Origin: Guillardia theta CCMP2712
Lineage: Eukaryota; Cryptophyceae; Pyrenomonadales; Geminigeraceae
NCBI RefSeq assembly: GCF_000315625.1
Contig: NW_005434634.1
Coordinates: 517,646-581,645 of the forward strand
Direction of reading: 5' to 3'
Length of the DNA stretch: 64,000 nt
This document shows, one piece after another, positions 1 through 12,518 of the stretch (position 1 is its first letter; each line of letters starts with the position of its first letter). The position numbers and the translations under genes are program-made. The notes beneath the pieces were generated by a model. The model saw nothing but the letters and a program-made list of their open reading frames with translations, was not told the origin of the DNA and searched no databases.

Positions 1-3000
1 GGCGAGTGCGCCTCGTTGTTCTATCGTAACCTCCCCAGGTGTTGGAACAGTGGGTATTGCATCCTCAATATATTTTCAGGCACATGATTCCTACAACAAT
101 AAAATTTTGACGGGTGGAGACATATTTTTGGCTGAAATCACGGATCCTAAATTTGCACGTACGATCGTTGTGCCAGCCGATTTGAACGATGGTATGTACA
201 GACTGACCTTTGCCTCAAGTGTAACAGGACGACACAATGTTACCATCACTCTAGGAGGCTCGCATATATTTGGAAGTCCCTTAAGCATGCTGATCGACTC
301 AGGAGCACTTGATTTGGGTCAAACGTTGATAGTATTTCGATCGACAACCGAAGCTGGAACTCCTCTTCGAATATCAGTCCTTCCAAGGGATGCTTATGCA
401 AACGAGAAGTCTCAAGCAGATCTGATGCTTTACTTGCTTACACTTGTGACTTCGATTCAATTAGAATTCAATTCCAACGCAGTCTTCTATGAATATCCTG
501 ACAGCAAGTACTCGTACGACGGCTATGTCACATATACCCGCTCAGGACAGTATACCGTCCAATTAAAAGCACTTCAAGTCAATTCTGCCGGTATTTCAGA
601 GATGCAGGAGTTGTCGAGTTCCCCGATTCTCATCACATGCAACCCATCTCTTCCAAATGAAACAAAATCGTTTGCTTTTGGGCAAGGAACCTCAAGGTAC
701 TGCATGCCAACTGTACCTGATGTTCTCTGACTTTTTTCCCAGGTTAATAGCAGGTCGAAATGGATCATTTACAATTGTTGCAAAAGATGAATACTCAAAC
801 AATCTTACACGAGGAGGTGACCCTTTCATTTTCTGGTTGATTTACACGAATCCAGTAATCCGAATGAATCAGACTGTCCATGACTTACAGAATGGGTTAT
901 ATCAATCCTACTTTGTATTGACAGCAGCCGGAATCTACAATGTTGAAATTCGACTTGCAGGAAGTCATATTTCTGGGTCTCCATTCACTGTTCTTGTCGA
1001 CCCAGCTTCAGTTGATCCATGGAAGACAATTCTCTATGGATCGGGTGTATATGGCGTATCCCTGGGGAAGGAATCCTACTTTGATGTTCAATTGTCTGAT
1101 GGATATGGAAATGCCGTCAAAGGCTCGAAAGGCGACGTAGAGACACTACTGGATGATTCAAAATCCATTTCCCTTCCCTCGTCTTCAGTTCAACCTAATG
1201 GCATGATTCGGTGTACATTCTCCGGCCTGATATTAGGCAACTATAGACTTTACATATATGTGTACAACATCAGTATCCCATCAAATCCAATCTCAGGTCT
1301 GGTGGTCCTTGGTCCAGGAAATCCGAGCCCGGCTAATAGTATATTTACAGCTGGACAAACTTTCACGTTCACAGCAGGAATAGAAAAAATGTTCATTTTG
1401 GAACTGAGGGATTCCTTGGGCATCAAGATAGACAATGGAAATTACATATCTTCCATCTCGTTGGAGTTTGATGTATCTCCAGGATATTCTCTTCCACAAC
1501 TGATCAAAGAGCCATTACCCAACGAAGATGGAACTTATAATATTTGGATTCCGTCTTCTTTGACTCGAGCAGGGGATTACCGACTGCGGGTATATATTTC
1601 AAACGGTGAGATGAATAGAAGCCCATTCAATTTGACCGTACTATCAACAGCAGCAGACGCACAAGCCTGTAGAGTGCGTCCTATGGCTCTTGGGGGTGTA
1701 TACACCTTGTCCACAGCCGGGGTTACCGGTCAATTCCTGCTTGACATATTCGACAGTTTTGGGAACACAGTTCGCTACGATCCTACGATAGATATAGGTC
1801 TGAAAGCCAAGATGATCGGTCCTGCACAAACCTTAATCAAAACGATCAACTTTTATTCAGGACTTTGGGAAATCGATTATGTCGGGACACGTAGCGGAGA
1901 GTATCAGATGGAAATAACGATTGCCGACTTGCATGTACGACAATCACCCTTCGTCATCACTGTGCAGCATGCGGAGATTAATCCATCCAGTTCTTTGGTC
2001 AACCTGACTCAACTTCTCACAGCTGGGACGATGCATGTGTTCTCAATTCAAAGCAAGGACGCGTATGATAATGAGGTCGATACCAATGGTGCACCCATTC
2101 TTGCTGTTTCTATAGCTGATCCGCAGTTCTTTTCTGTATCAGATATCTCTCGCATTCAGCCAACCAGCGCAACGGTCAAATATCGTGCACGGGGTCTTTA
2201 TCAAGGAACGCTTACCATGACGAAAAGTGGTAGTTTCCTGTTCAATATTCAGTACAATTCAATACATTTACAAGGAAGCCCTTTTGGAATTACCGTGAAC
2301 CCTTCACATATTGAAGGTGGTATGTGTGTTTCTATTGGCAGCGGGATACAAGCAGCAATCAGCGGCGAAATAGCCACCTTCACAATACTTGCTTACGACC
2401 GCTTTAGCAACAAGTTCATCGCAGGAGGAGAGAAGTTTGAAAGCACTCTACGGCCATCCAATTGCATAGACCAGGGTTGTAATGTATTAGATACTGTGAA
2501 AGTCTATGACCAAAATGATGGCTCTTACTTGGGTTTCTATCAGGCTGGGAACCCAGGTGAATATCTAATGACAATTCAAGTCAACATGAAGGGACTAAAG
2601 GGATCCCCCTACCGCATCCAGATTGGAAGCCCGTACCCACCAATTCCATCGGTATCATGGATGTCAGGAACAGGAGGGGAAATCGAGGTTGAATTTGACA
2701 TTGCAACTGACATGGGGGGAATTTCTGGCTCTGTCACATGTGACTTTTTCTTTCAAAAAATTACCTCAGACAAGTTTGGGACAGACTGTACTTCATTTTG
2801 GTCAACACCAAGAACTTTGATGGTGCGCCTGGGGGCAGGTGCCACGATCCTTCCGGGAAATGACTTGAATCTTGCATCGGACCGAATCAGAAATAAAAGA
2901 CAAACTTCATATTTTACCAGTGGCAGTGTGAGATTACAGGCGCCATTGCAGCCGTTGACACCCATACTAATCATTGATGGGCCCTCGTTTATTAGCTCAT

Positions 3001-6000
3001 GTGATATTCTTGTACTCGACGCGAGGATGTCTCAGGGGGGGGGGGGGAGAAATCTGAATTTTCAATGGGGAATCATTCCAGGTGGAGATATTGAACAATT
3101 GTTAATGGCATCTATACAGGAGCAGAACATAAACGTCCTATGCCCTGATTGGGTCGATCCGTTGTCTAAGAGCATCTGTCAAGCACCTATCCTACAACTT
3201 GATCCGAAAATAATGGCTGACGGTGGTGAATATACCTTTTTGCTTACTGCCACAAATTTTTTCGATCAAATATCAACAGTACAGCACAGAGTCACCAAGG
3301 TGCCCAATGATGGAATGCCAATACTTTCGATCCAAGGTGAATCCACCCTCAGTGTAAACCCAGACGAAGACAATACAATCCGTTTATCTGTACAGTCATC
3401 AAGCTGCGGCAGCAATAATCTATCCTTTGCATGGACTCTTGTTTCTGCTTCAGGTATAGTTCTGCTCAAGAATATAGATCTGAATCAAAGGAGACTTTTC
3501 ATCCCCAAGAATTCTCTTCAAGGAGGATCACAGTACACATTTATGGCGGAACTGAGCAGTCACCAATTCAATGAAACTATGACTACAAATACAACAATTC
3601 TGATAATCACGTCCGAGATATCTGCGATTGCTGCCATTTCTGGTGGAAGTCGTACATCATCTGTTGCAGATTTGAGCACTTTTTCTCTACAACTATTTGG
3701 AAACATAGCCTACGAATCAGTTTCAAGAATTGAATGGTATTGCGAGCCATCACCGTGCTTCTTAGATGTCTACAACAGTATTTCTGTAGATGGACGAACA
3801 TTTGCAATAGCACCCTTTTCGATTCTACCAGGCTTGTACAGACTGATTGCAGCCGTGACAATGCAGCAGGGAAGTATCTCGGTGCGTTTCTCCGCTGCTG
3901 CTAATGTCTTTGTGATCCCTTCAAGTCTGTCTGCCGTTTCCATATTCTCATCGGCCATGAAATTCAACTCCAAGCAAACCGTGAATCTGATTGGCTCCCC
4001 TCAGAGCTACATTGACAAGACATTAAATTACGAATGGTTTCAGTCTCGTGGAGGACAGAATTTGCTTAGTGACAAAATCACAAGTATTTCAAGCAGATTT
4101 TCGGATACACTTGGTTTTGCCAAAAATGCCTTGATGGAGGGTATGCAATATCGATACCGGCTCGAAGTTTGGAATCAAAATGGATTTGGATTTGCTGAGA
4201 TCGACATTGCTGTAAGCAAGGCGCCCTCAGGAGGAACTTTTGAAGTGAATCCATCGAAAGGGTTTGCTGTTGATACTAATTTTGAATTAAGTGTGTCGCG
4301 TTGGACAGACTCTCCAGAGAATCTGCCGTTGTCATATCTTTTCAGCTATGTGTTAGATGTTGAAGATAGCACAAGTACAGCCGTCCCTTTCATCTACACC
4401 GACAAACCTTTTCAAAATGTGAGGATTCCGAATACAAACAAAGCAGTGCGCAATTCTTCCTTGATAGTACAGATTTTTAATATGGCTCATAGCGGAACAA
4501 CTATCAACAGAACAGTCGAACTGAAAACGCCTCTAGATCCTTTTAGTTCAGCTGCAACCCTCCGCTCCCTGATTGAAATTTCTTCATTGGCTCAAGATTT
4601 TGATAGCTTGATCATTCTGTCTTCGTGCTTAAGCAGTTTGCTAGAGACTTCATTAAGTCCTACGAGAAGAGACCAATCTACATTTTTCTGTCCAAACGAT
4701 GGGACAAGTTGTGATAATGACGAGATCAGGAGCTTTCTCTTCCAGAAGGTGAAATCTTCATTGCAATACATCAAACCTGTTGCAGACGAAATATCTATGC
4801 TTGCCAATTCGATTCAGAAAACGACCACTGCTCGGATGAATCGTACAAGTCAGATGCTGAGTTTATTGCTAACACAACAAGTCATTCAAGTTGGAGTCGA
4901 GCAAACTTCTCTTGGTCAGTTTGGTACGGATGCAGTGATTGAGACCTTCAGTCAGCTCCTACTAGCAAACAACTACACCGTTGATTTTGCTTCGATGAAT
5001 CAAAGCGAGCGAACAGCACAAGCCATTTCAGGCTCATTGGATCTTATTCTGAATTATACCTCATCTCAAATGTTTGTCGGGCAAATCCCTACGCGATCAA
5101 TCGGAAGTCATCTGCAGTTTTTCGTCGCAAAAACCAGAGGTATAAATGCAACGTGGTCATTAAACGTTTTGTCAAATCAAAATCTCGCTTCAGGCGCGTT
5201 GAATACTTTGATTACGATCCCGAGTGACATAGTGGACAATGCGACTGCAGATTTGCTAGCAAGCGTGGACACTAGATTCGTGCAATGGGGCAGTAATCCA
5301 CATCCAACACTGGAATTATCCCTCGGAAGCAACGTCCTTGGAGTAAAACTGGCACTCACTTTTGCGGATCAAAGCTCCGTTGAGCAAAAAAGCATAAAAG
5401 AACCGATTCAGATCGTTTTCGCAAAGACAATAGGCGAGCGGACTTTTGATATCTTCGATCGTTGTAGATATTGGGACGCTCAAGGTCAAGTGTACTCAAG
5501 AACTGGAACCATTGCAAGCAATACAACGCAAGGCTCTGTAGCTTGTCAAGTATACCATATGACGGATTTTTCTTCAGTATTGCTCAGAGACATTGCAAGT
5601 CTCGATAAGATCTTGAACATCGAAAATCCGAATCCTTTCGTGAGGTGGACTCCTGATCGGACAGTTGCTGTCGTTACTTTGCTGGTGTTGTACGTTATCT
5701 ATGCAATTTCATGCTATATTGGGCGAAGAATAGACAAAGCATCCTTGAGAATCCTTTCCTCGAAATTGCAGGAGAAGACCGCAGATCCAAGGTATTCCAT
5801 GCACCGTACCATGGAAGAGTTTAATCGCGCAAGAGATTATGTGATGATCAAGTCCATCTTAAAGCAAAGAATGGCAACAAGATACAGATCATGGAAAATT
5901 CAAACTCTGCAACTTTTGAAGACTGAGCACGTGTTAGGGGGAATTTTCTTTCGACCTGTTTACAGCTCTTTCACGAGACCCCGACGAATCACTTCGCTAT

Positions 6001-7466
6001 TTGTTATGTTCTTTGGAAACCTCGCATTAAACATCCTATTTCTTGGTCAGGGTGCCTTTGATACAACATCGCGTGTGAGTGCAGGAATCGTCTCTGCCCT
6101 AATCGTCCTACCCATTGCAATTGTTTTTGTGTCAGCATTTAAATCAATCGATAGCGACGACACATGGCAGATGCATCGAAGGCGTCGAGTGCGTCGAGTG
6201 CAGGAATCAGTTGTGCTAAAAGAAGTAGGTAGAATGCTTGATGGCGTTGAAGACACATCCACAGCGGCACCGGATGTCAAAGGATTGGAGGACCCTTCAT
6301 CTGTGGCTCCTCCATTGCCCACGAGTGTACGTCCGGAGTTCATACGAAAGGCTTCAAGATCCAGTGGCTCACCGTCAACCCAGCCAGGCGCCCCTGAAGA
6401 TGTACAGGTGAAACAGCAGCAAAAGGGAAAAGCTACCACGAGCGAGCGCTTCTTTCGCCGTAACTTGCAAGCGATCACTCCTGAACTCATAGCGGGGACA
6501 TCTGCAGAACTAAGCCACCTTCCCGAGTCCGACCAGGGAAAAATTCAGCATCGACCACAAAATGCTGGAAATGATTCGGCCCCTAACCCTCCTCCTCCTC
6601 CAAAGGGGCAAAACCCACGGCCAGCCTTCGGGCGGGCCCAACGACCATCAAGCAATCAACCAATCATTATGAGCGTCAGGCCGTCTCCCCGTCAAACATT
6701 CAGACCTGTCAAGATGTCAAATGCTCTGGAATCCAACAAGAGCAGGAATGCTCTAGCACTACCAGGGCTGCAGTCTGAGAATCGGCAGTCAGCGAGTAAT
6801 CAAAAATTCCCTTCCATTCCCGCCCCTCCTCCTCGAACACTTGCAGGCTCGCGGAATAGGCCATCGTTGACATCCAACAGGAGCATCTCGACAAGAAACC
6901 TTCCTCGGCGCTTGTTCCCTCTCAATTCAGCAGTGAGGATGGGAGTACGAGGAGAATCCTCAAACCTTTCAAACCTAAAAAGAGGTGGCAACGTGAGGAT
7001 GACAGGCTCCAGGAGGAATCAAATCCCTTCCTCGGAGACGCTTCCACTACCAACCGATGCCTATGGGCCTCTAAGCCCAATCGAAGAGGGTGATGAAGAG
7101 CGACGTGAAACAGCAACTTTACCAACTCGTGTCAAACCAGCACGACTGCTTGCACAACGGAGGCTAGATTGGTTGCGAAAACAACTCCTGGACAAATCGC
7201 AGGCTCGTGTCAACGACCTTCAGCTTTTGCTACCACCGAAATTCTCTGTAGCAGTTTACATTCTGGCGATGTTATGGATGCTGCTGTGCTCGTACTTCAT
7301 TGTCATCCATGGGATTCGATTCTCACCCCAAATGGAGGAGGCTTGGCTGGTCGCTTTTGTCGTCTCAGTAATCCAAGATATCCTCATACAACAGGTATTG
7401 GTCATCGTTTTCAAATCTACTTTCCAGAAAGTTCTGCTTCCAGCAGCTCTGAAGAACGTCGTTTAA
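1..7466 (+). CDS. Polycystin-1-like protein: filamin repeats, REJ, GPS, five TM segments (5' partial)
   Basis: Large membrane receptor half of a polycystin, open at the left edge. One intron (697–742, 46 nt) joins the frame read from base 2 to the frame ending at the stop at 7466. About eight filamin-type immunoglobulin repeats (to ~2630) each end in a GSPF-like motif. A REJ-type region follows (~2640–5400; it opens with a Cys and LDARMSQGGGG). A GPS-like motif lies at 5455–5585 (CRYW ... CQVYHMTDF). TM1 is at ~5655–5715, TM2 and TM3 at ~5980–6140, a long Pro/Ser-rich cytoplasmic loop at 6170–7230, and TM4 and TM5 at ~7240–7410. The sequence SSFTRPRRITSLF before TM2 and the TM4–TM5 pair resemble human PKD1. 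No PLAT domain fits in the ~90-residue TM1–TM2 loop, and the frame stops just after TM5, before the channel half seen in PKD1. That channel-type sequence is a separate gene at 9771–12401. Family assignment is secure; ligand and location are inferred. Confidence 0.85.
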
Positions 7467-7622
7467 GTGATCGAGTCAGATTGAGCTAGTCGCAACACGC
7501 AAGGTGATGTTTTCCTGTCAACTTGCAGTGAGGCCTCCCTAAACTTAGCCTAAGAGAGATCAGTAGCTTTATTTCAACTAAGTAAAATCAATAATTCTGT
7601 AATACTAAAAGATGATGGACTG

Positions 7623-8873
7623 CTAAACAGGTGCTACAAAGGTCCTGATGTTCCACATCATGTGGACAGCAATAGGGACGATCAGATTCCCAGTTCGGAA
7701 GTAGAGGAGAGACCACAGGTAACCCATCAGATAAAGATGTGCAAAGGCGCGCGGATTCATATGATTCAAGGCAAACACCAAGCTTGCCAAGTCTGTAGCA
7801 GTTGACAACGGCATCATGTGACTGAATGATTGCAACAAGTAGCCGCGGTACAAAATCTCTTCCCATATCGGACCTGTGAAGCAAGGCCCGATGCCTCCAA
7901 CCACTCGAGCAATGAGGTCATCTCCTTCTGGTCGTTTCAACTTGTCCACAACGGTCTCTGTCGCGCTCTCCGGAAGCGATTGCATCATATCATAGAAATT
8001 CCTCAAAATAGGAAGATTGAGAGACGAGAGAAATGTTCCCATGAGAAGCCCGAACGACGAAACAAAGCACGTGATCAAGTAGCCTACAATTATGCTAACA
8101 AATGTGATGTGATTGGGTCTTTCGATTCGGAACCAATCCTTCGACGAGAAGAAGTTCTTCGTCCTGTTCTGGAGGATGAGACTTCCAGTGAAGACCCAGA
8201 ACAAGTGCGAGAGGAGCACTTGCAGGGCACGTGAGAACCCGATGGTTATCGGCACATCCAAGATAGAAAGAGCACAGAGAAGGATGTCAATGAACTGACT
8301 CAGATACGAAGAGCTCAGGTAGGCCATGCCCAAAAGGATGTAGGTCTCCGTGGTGTGGGATTTGCTTTGCGACGTGGCTGTGCTCGGCAACTTATCTTCA
8401 TCAGTAACTGAGAGAGCAAGGTTTGCAACACCCTTATCAGATCTCCGAGATCCATAAAGAACTAAACCTAGCAGTGTGATGCCCCCAACGATCACTTCGC
8501 CAGACACACTTGGTCCCTTGGGTCCGAGGGGAGAAAATGAGCTTGGAGACACAAATTTCACATGTAGAGCAAACGCTATGATTGCACCCAACGCTGCACC
8601 GAGAGTCTTTAGTGACACTGGAAAAACTGCTGAGGATCGCTTGCCATCACTGCTAGCTCGGATCTTAGTCCTGATGCTCTGCACGATTCTATGACCAACC
8701 CACGGACGCATGTATGTCTGAGATCTTGGGTGCAGAGGCATGGAGGCAAGCCGTGATCGGCTGTTGACCCTTGTTATGAATTGAGGGGAGAAAGCATCGA
8801 TAATCCCCCAGCAGGCTGCCACCAGCAGCATCCCCAGCTTCCTCCTCCATTGCCGACGACGGCCTCCGTGCAT
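7623..8873 (-). CDS. CPBP-family intramembrane metalloprotease, plastid-targeted
   Basis: Multi-pass CAAX-protease/bacteriocin-processing (CPBP, Rce1/Abi) family protein of about 416 residues. The three metal-site motifs are visible near the C-terminus: EEILYR (EExxxR), FALNH (FxxxH) and HMMWN (HxxxN). The start at 8873 is chosen because it puts a basic stretch and a hydrophobic segment (MLLVAACWGIIDA) directly before a Phe, giving the signal-peptide plus Phe-initial transit-peptide pattern of secondary red plastids. An upstream in-frame ATG at 8957 would bury this signal. A Ser/Arg-rich, acid-poor stretch follows. No intron is needed. It runs opposite to the two polycystin genes and sits between them; its 3' end converges on the first with 156 bp between stops. 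Substrate unknown; plant relatives act in chloroplast membranes. Confidence 0.85.
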   Translation of the reverse strand: MHGGRRRQWRRKLGMLLVAACWGIIDAFSPQFITRVNSRSRLASMPLHPRSQTYMRPWVGHRIVQSIRTKIRASSDGKRSSAVFPVSLKTLGAALGAIIAFALHVKFVSPSSFSPLGPKGPSVSGEVIVGGITLLGLVLYGSRRSDKGVANLALSVTDEDKLPSTATSQSKSHTTETYILLGMAYLSSSYLSQFIDILLCALSILDVPITIGFSRALQVLLSHLFWVFTGSLILQNRTKNFFSSKDWFRIERPNHITFVSIIVGYLITCFVSSFGLLMGTFLSSLNLPILRNFYDMMQSLPESATETVVDKLKRPEGDDLIARVVGGIGPCFTGPIWEEILYRGYLLQSFSHMMPLSTATDLASLVFALNHMNPRAFAHLYLMGYLWSLLYFRTGNLIVPIAVHMMWNIRTFVAPV

Positions 8874-9770
8874 TGTCCCGACAAATTCGAGTGTGAACCG
8901 GTAAACTGGGTGACCACCGGCTGCCGGAGGCTGCGCCGCTCCAGGCCGGGCTGCCAAACAGAAGATTTCGGATCATCGCGCAAGTTATGGCACCCAGGCC
9001 TTTCTTCCCTTCACTGCAGGTACGGATGGTCTTCTTCATGCTGACGCTGAAGAAGATTTTCTTTCATACAGGGCTGTTTGATGTGCAGCTAGAGAGTGAA
9101 CCGAGGCTCATAACCGACGGAGCACAAGTTTGTTAGAATGGTACTGTGCCAAAGTAATGCAGACATCCGATATCGACCTCAGCTGCAACAAGACAGTTTT
9201 TGCTCAAGACTGAGTTTGATGCACATGAAACATAGAAGGGCTCCTCTTCGACACAAGCTTTACATTGCCGCCTCGAAAACAGTGACTCGCCACGTACCGT
9301 ACTACTGAGGGTACGGTCACCGACGCCGGTCGTCTTCAAGAGAGTTCTGTTAACTCGGAGACACGGCTGGCATGCGATCCATCACTTTACTGTTGCCCAA
9401 ACAGGCTGTCATCAATGATGCCTGCCAGATTCCCGGTGAACGGACATTTGTGCCGCGGCCTCGGACCAAGTTCAGTGAGTATGTAGTAGTTTATTGACTG
9501 AAAAAGAAAGGCAAACCCGCCTCAATAAAATACTGCCAGCATGCACGTAGTCACTGAGTAGTAGCACTGAGTAGGTCTCGTAGAAGGAGAATGATTCTCT
9601 TTTGATTGACTGAAGGCTTCGGACTTTTGACTTTTTTTTCCCCTTCTGACGGCCATCAAGACCAAGAGCCGGTGGGCAAGGAGTGAGAGGGGAGCGGAGG
9701 AAGGTAAGAGAGGAGAGGAGGGAGTCAGTGATGCCCATTACTCAATTTTCAGCTTAGCGGGCAGGAAGTC
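8874..9770. other. Divergent intergenic region between CPBP protease and channel gene
   Basis: About 0.9 kb between two genes reading away from each other, so it should carry both promoters. The left 170 bases contain an overlapping upstream extension of the protease frame. No conserved protein frame or RNA gene is recognisable. A short T-run (near 9640) and a purine-rich stretch (9690–9725) precede the channel start. No TATA box could be assigned with confidence. Confidence 0.5.
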
Positions 9771-12401
9771 ATGGCATCGAAGATAGAAAGGATAGAGGAT
9801 AATGTCTCAGAGGTAATGATACTTCGACTGTGTGTTATGCATGATGTTGAGTCAACAGTCCGGAGATCCATCTGCATTTCTGAACAAACGCTGCAATGTA
9901 CGGAAGGTTTACAATGTTGTCAAAGCAAAGCTTCATGCTCGAAAACTAGGAGCATCGGTATGTGGAGGCATAGCATCGAAACTGATGCTTCCTGACTTCG
10001 TTCAGTTTATGCGGTATGGATGCTTTTTAGCAATCTACATAGCAGTGGTTCTGGATCAGAAAAATGCGACAGTCAAGCAATCCCTGGATAATGCGTTCGA
10101 CACATACTTTGTGAAAGGTTTTCAGGAATTCTGTGTATTGATTTCAAGTTGACACGAATGATCAAGCAACTTTCCGAGATCCATCTTCTCTCGAATTTAA
10201 AGGATGGTATGACATCGTCACCATTGACGATTTCTGGAATTGGTTAGAACACATTTGTAATGATTTCATGGATGACCTGGTGAATGTAGGCACCAATATC
10301 TTCTTATTCCTCGCTTGATCATCGAAGACAATTACGATTATGGCTCTCCGCCACTTCTTCCAGAACAGGCTAGTAGAATGGATGCTGGGGAGAAATTTTT
10401 TGTATGACAGAATATCAAAAACACAGAAGTACAAAATCTTAATGCATAACAAAATTACTGGTGGATTCACGATGATGCAAAGAAGAGCCGACACTCGGTA
10501 AAACTTTGAATTTCAGATAAGTGAATAACTCATGTCTCGACTAGGACGTGTCCGATCTTACGCAAGTATCTTGAATTCATGCCACACTGCACCTATGAGT
10601 TATATGCCAGCGGCACTGTGGGCAAAGTCAATCGGTAAATACCTGGATTGCATAGCGCATGATTGAAAAGTGTGTGTGTAGGTCAACATTCATTGGCGCG
10701 AGGGGCGAAGTATTTCGATACGACGAAAGGCCTGCTGTTTTCCCTTATCAGGACTTTGGGTACTTTGAAACCTTTCCGAGGAATCAGAGTCTCGCTCTAC
10801 AGAGGCTGCTCGAGTTGAAGGTAGTTGCTGTTCTGTGACAATTGCTTCTGACCGATTCCTCCATTCAGTCACAGAGATGGATTGACGCTCAGACAAAATA
10901 TTATCGATTGGATTTCGTATCTTTGAATACCAACGTGGGGCTATTCACGTATGTGAAGCTAGTTGCAAGATTCAGCAACACAGGATCGATTCTTCTTAGT
11001 CATGATATTTCAAATCTTCCGGCGTCAACATACCGAACCTCTCGTCAAAAACTGAGGTATTGCTCGATGGTATGCCACCGACATGACTTATGGTTGCAGG
11101 TTTGCCGGTGAAATCATCCTGATTCTTTTATGGTCATTGTACGTCCTACACGAAATAAAGGTGATTAGGGAGAGGTCAAGAGAAAAGGACAGTCTGGCGA
11201 ATGCCTTGTATCAAAGTGCAAAGCGGCTATCAACTCTGCAGCTCTTGATCTTTGCCTGTATTATAGCAATGTGGGCCACAATTGTGCGAGAGCTCGAATC
11301 TAAGTACTCCAACCTGATCATCACAAGCCACGCCATTACCACCAAGAACCCGCCGAATCAACCTCCAGACTTTTTTTATGTCATTGCTCTGGTGGATGCC
11401 TATTTCATCTTGAACGGCATCAATATGCTCTTGTCTTTCTTTCGATGTATCGAGTACTTGGAATTCAATTATTCTCTTTCTCGATTGACGGAAACATTCA
11501 AGTTCATGAGGAAAACTTTGCCGCAATTCCTTTTGATCTTCTGCATAGTTGTCCTTTCTTTTATGCTAATGAGTCATCTCATGTTTGGATCGAAGTTGGC
11601 GATGTTCTCATCTTTTGGATCGGCACTGTCAGGAATCTTCTCAGTGTTGATTGGTGACATCAATTACTTTCAGCTCATGGACGCGGACTCGGTGGCAGCG
11701 CCCATCTTCTTCTATCCGCTTCTGTTTGTGATGATCTTCGTGGTTTTGAATCTCGTGATTGCAATTATCATCGATGCTCATGTGGCGATGACGGCTGAGA
11801 AGGATGTTGCTCTCCGCTCATGGATGAAAGATGTTGTCGACTTGCCCCTTACCACGCAGCTCTGGGATGGTGTCCTTCATTACCTGGAGCCGATTCGCTT
11901 CCTGTTGCCACATGCTCTGTCCGCTAGGTACGATCGAGTGAGCAAGGAGAACATCATCGACGCCTTCAACGTCTTGGAAGGGATTGAACTTCCCAGTCAT
12001 GACAAATCACAAGTCAACCTCGAACGTATCTCTCTCATGGACTTGCGGCTGCTTCTTCGGGATCGCAACATCACCGAGCAGAGGCTGGCTTCGATCTTCG
12101 AGCATTATGGAGCATGGGCTGAGGAGGAGGAGCCGGTGGATACTGAGGTGACTTGTTCAAGATTTCTTCCGACACTGATAGAACTTTTCAGAAACTTGCA
12201 GATACTGACAAATTGGCGTATGCTGAGTTGCTACAAGAGGCCACGAGTGGTGCGTGTTGTTCGCTTGCGATTCAGTTCATGACGTTTCCAGCAGAGATCG
12301 AGAAGCTGTTGTCAGAGATCCAAGCCTCCATGCAGTTTTCTCAAGACCTGCAGAAGGAGGCTGAAGAGCAGCTGGACTTGCTTATTGACGCTCACATCTG
12401 A
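9771..12401 (+). CDS. Polycystin-2-type (TRPP) cation channel subunit
   Basis: Six-TM polycystin channel of 726 residues in ten exons: 9771–9812, 9859–10117, 10167–10279, 10364–10497, 10545–10634, 10682–10820, 10869–11056, 11100–12147, 12192–12249, 12292–12401. The sum is 727 codons including stop; introns are 42–49 nt except one of 84. S1 (FVQFMRYGCFLAIYIAVVL) is followed by the extracellular TOP (polycystin) domain with DFWNW, two cysteines, and RWIDAQTKYYRLDFVSLNTN matching the PKD2 [20 protein letters not shown] block. S2 to S6 lie at 11100–11785. The pore motif LIGDINYF closely matches PKD2 ILGDINF, and S6 is followed by a helical tail ending in a short coiled coil. No EF hand was seen. 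The start ATG at 9771 gives a short cytoplasmic N-terminus; an upstream exon cannot be excluded. Likely acts in ciliary or internal membranes, possibly with the PKD1-like product encoded 2.3 kb upstream. Confidence 0.9.
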
Positions 12402-12518
12402 GAGGTGCTAGGGATGTACTATGAGGAGGAGGAGCGAGGGCGGACAGAGAAGGGAGGGGCTTGCCAAGGGGGAGGCAGGAAGGCATAGACATTGTAGATT
12501 TAATTGCAGAAGGAAATT

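Noticed and set aside
6047-6490. 147-residue minus-strand frame under the polycystin cytoplasmic loop
   Set aside because: Antisense to a supported coding exon; composition is repeat-like and no start context or homology is visible.
7467-9770. A single PKD1 gene spanning both polycystin halves with the CPBP gene nested in a giant intron
   Set aside because: The first gene has an in-frame stop right after TM5, the channel gene has its own ATG with an exact codon count, and all other introns here are tiny. Kept only as the alternative to test by RNA.
10118-10148. A 31-nt intron in the channel gene ending at TTCAAG
   Set aside because: Too short. A 49-nt intron (10118–10166) uses the next AG, keeps phase and gives a better match to the PKD2 TOP domain.
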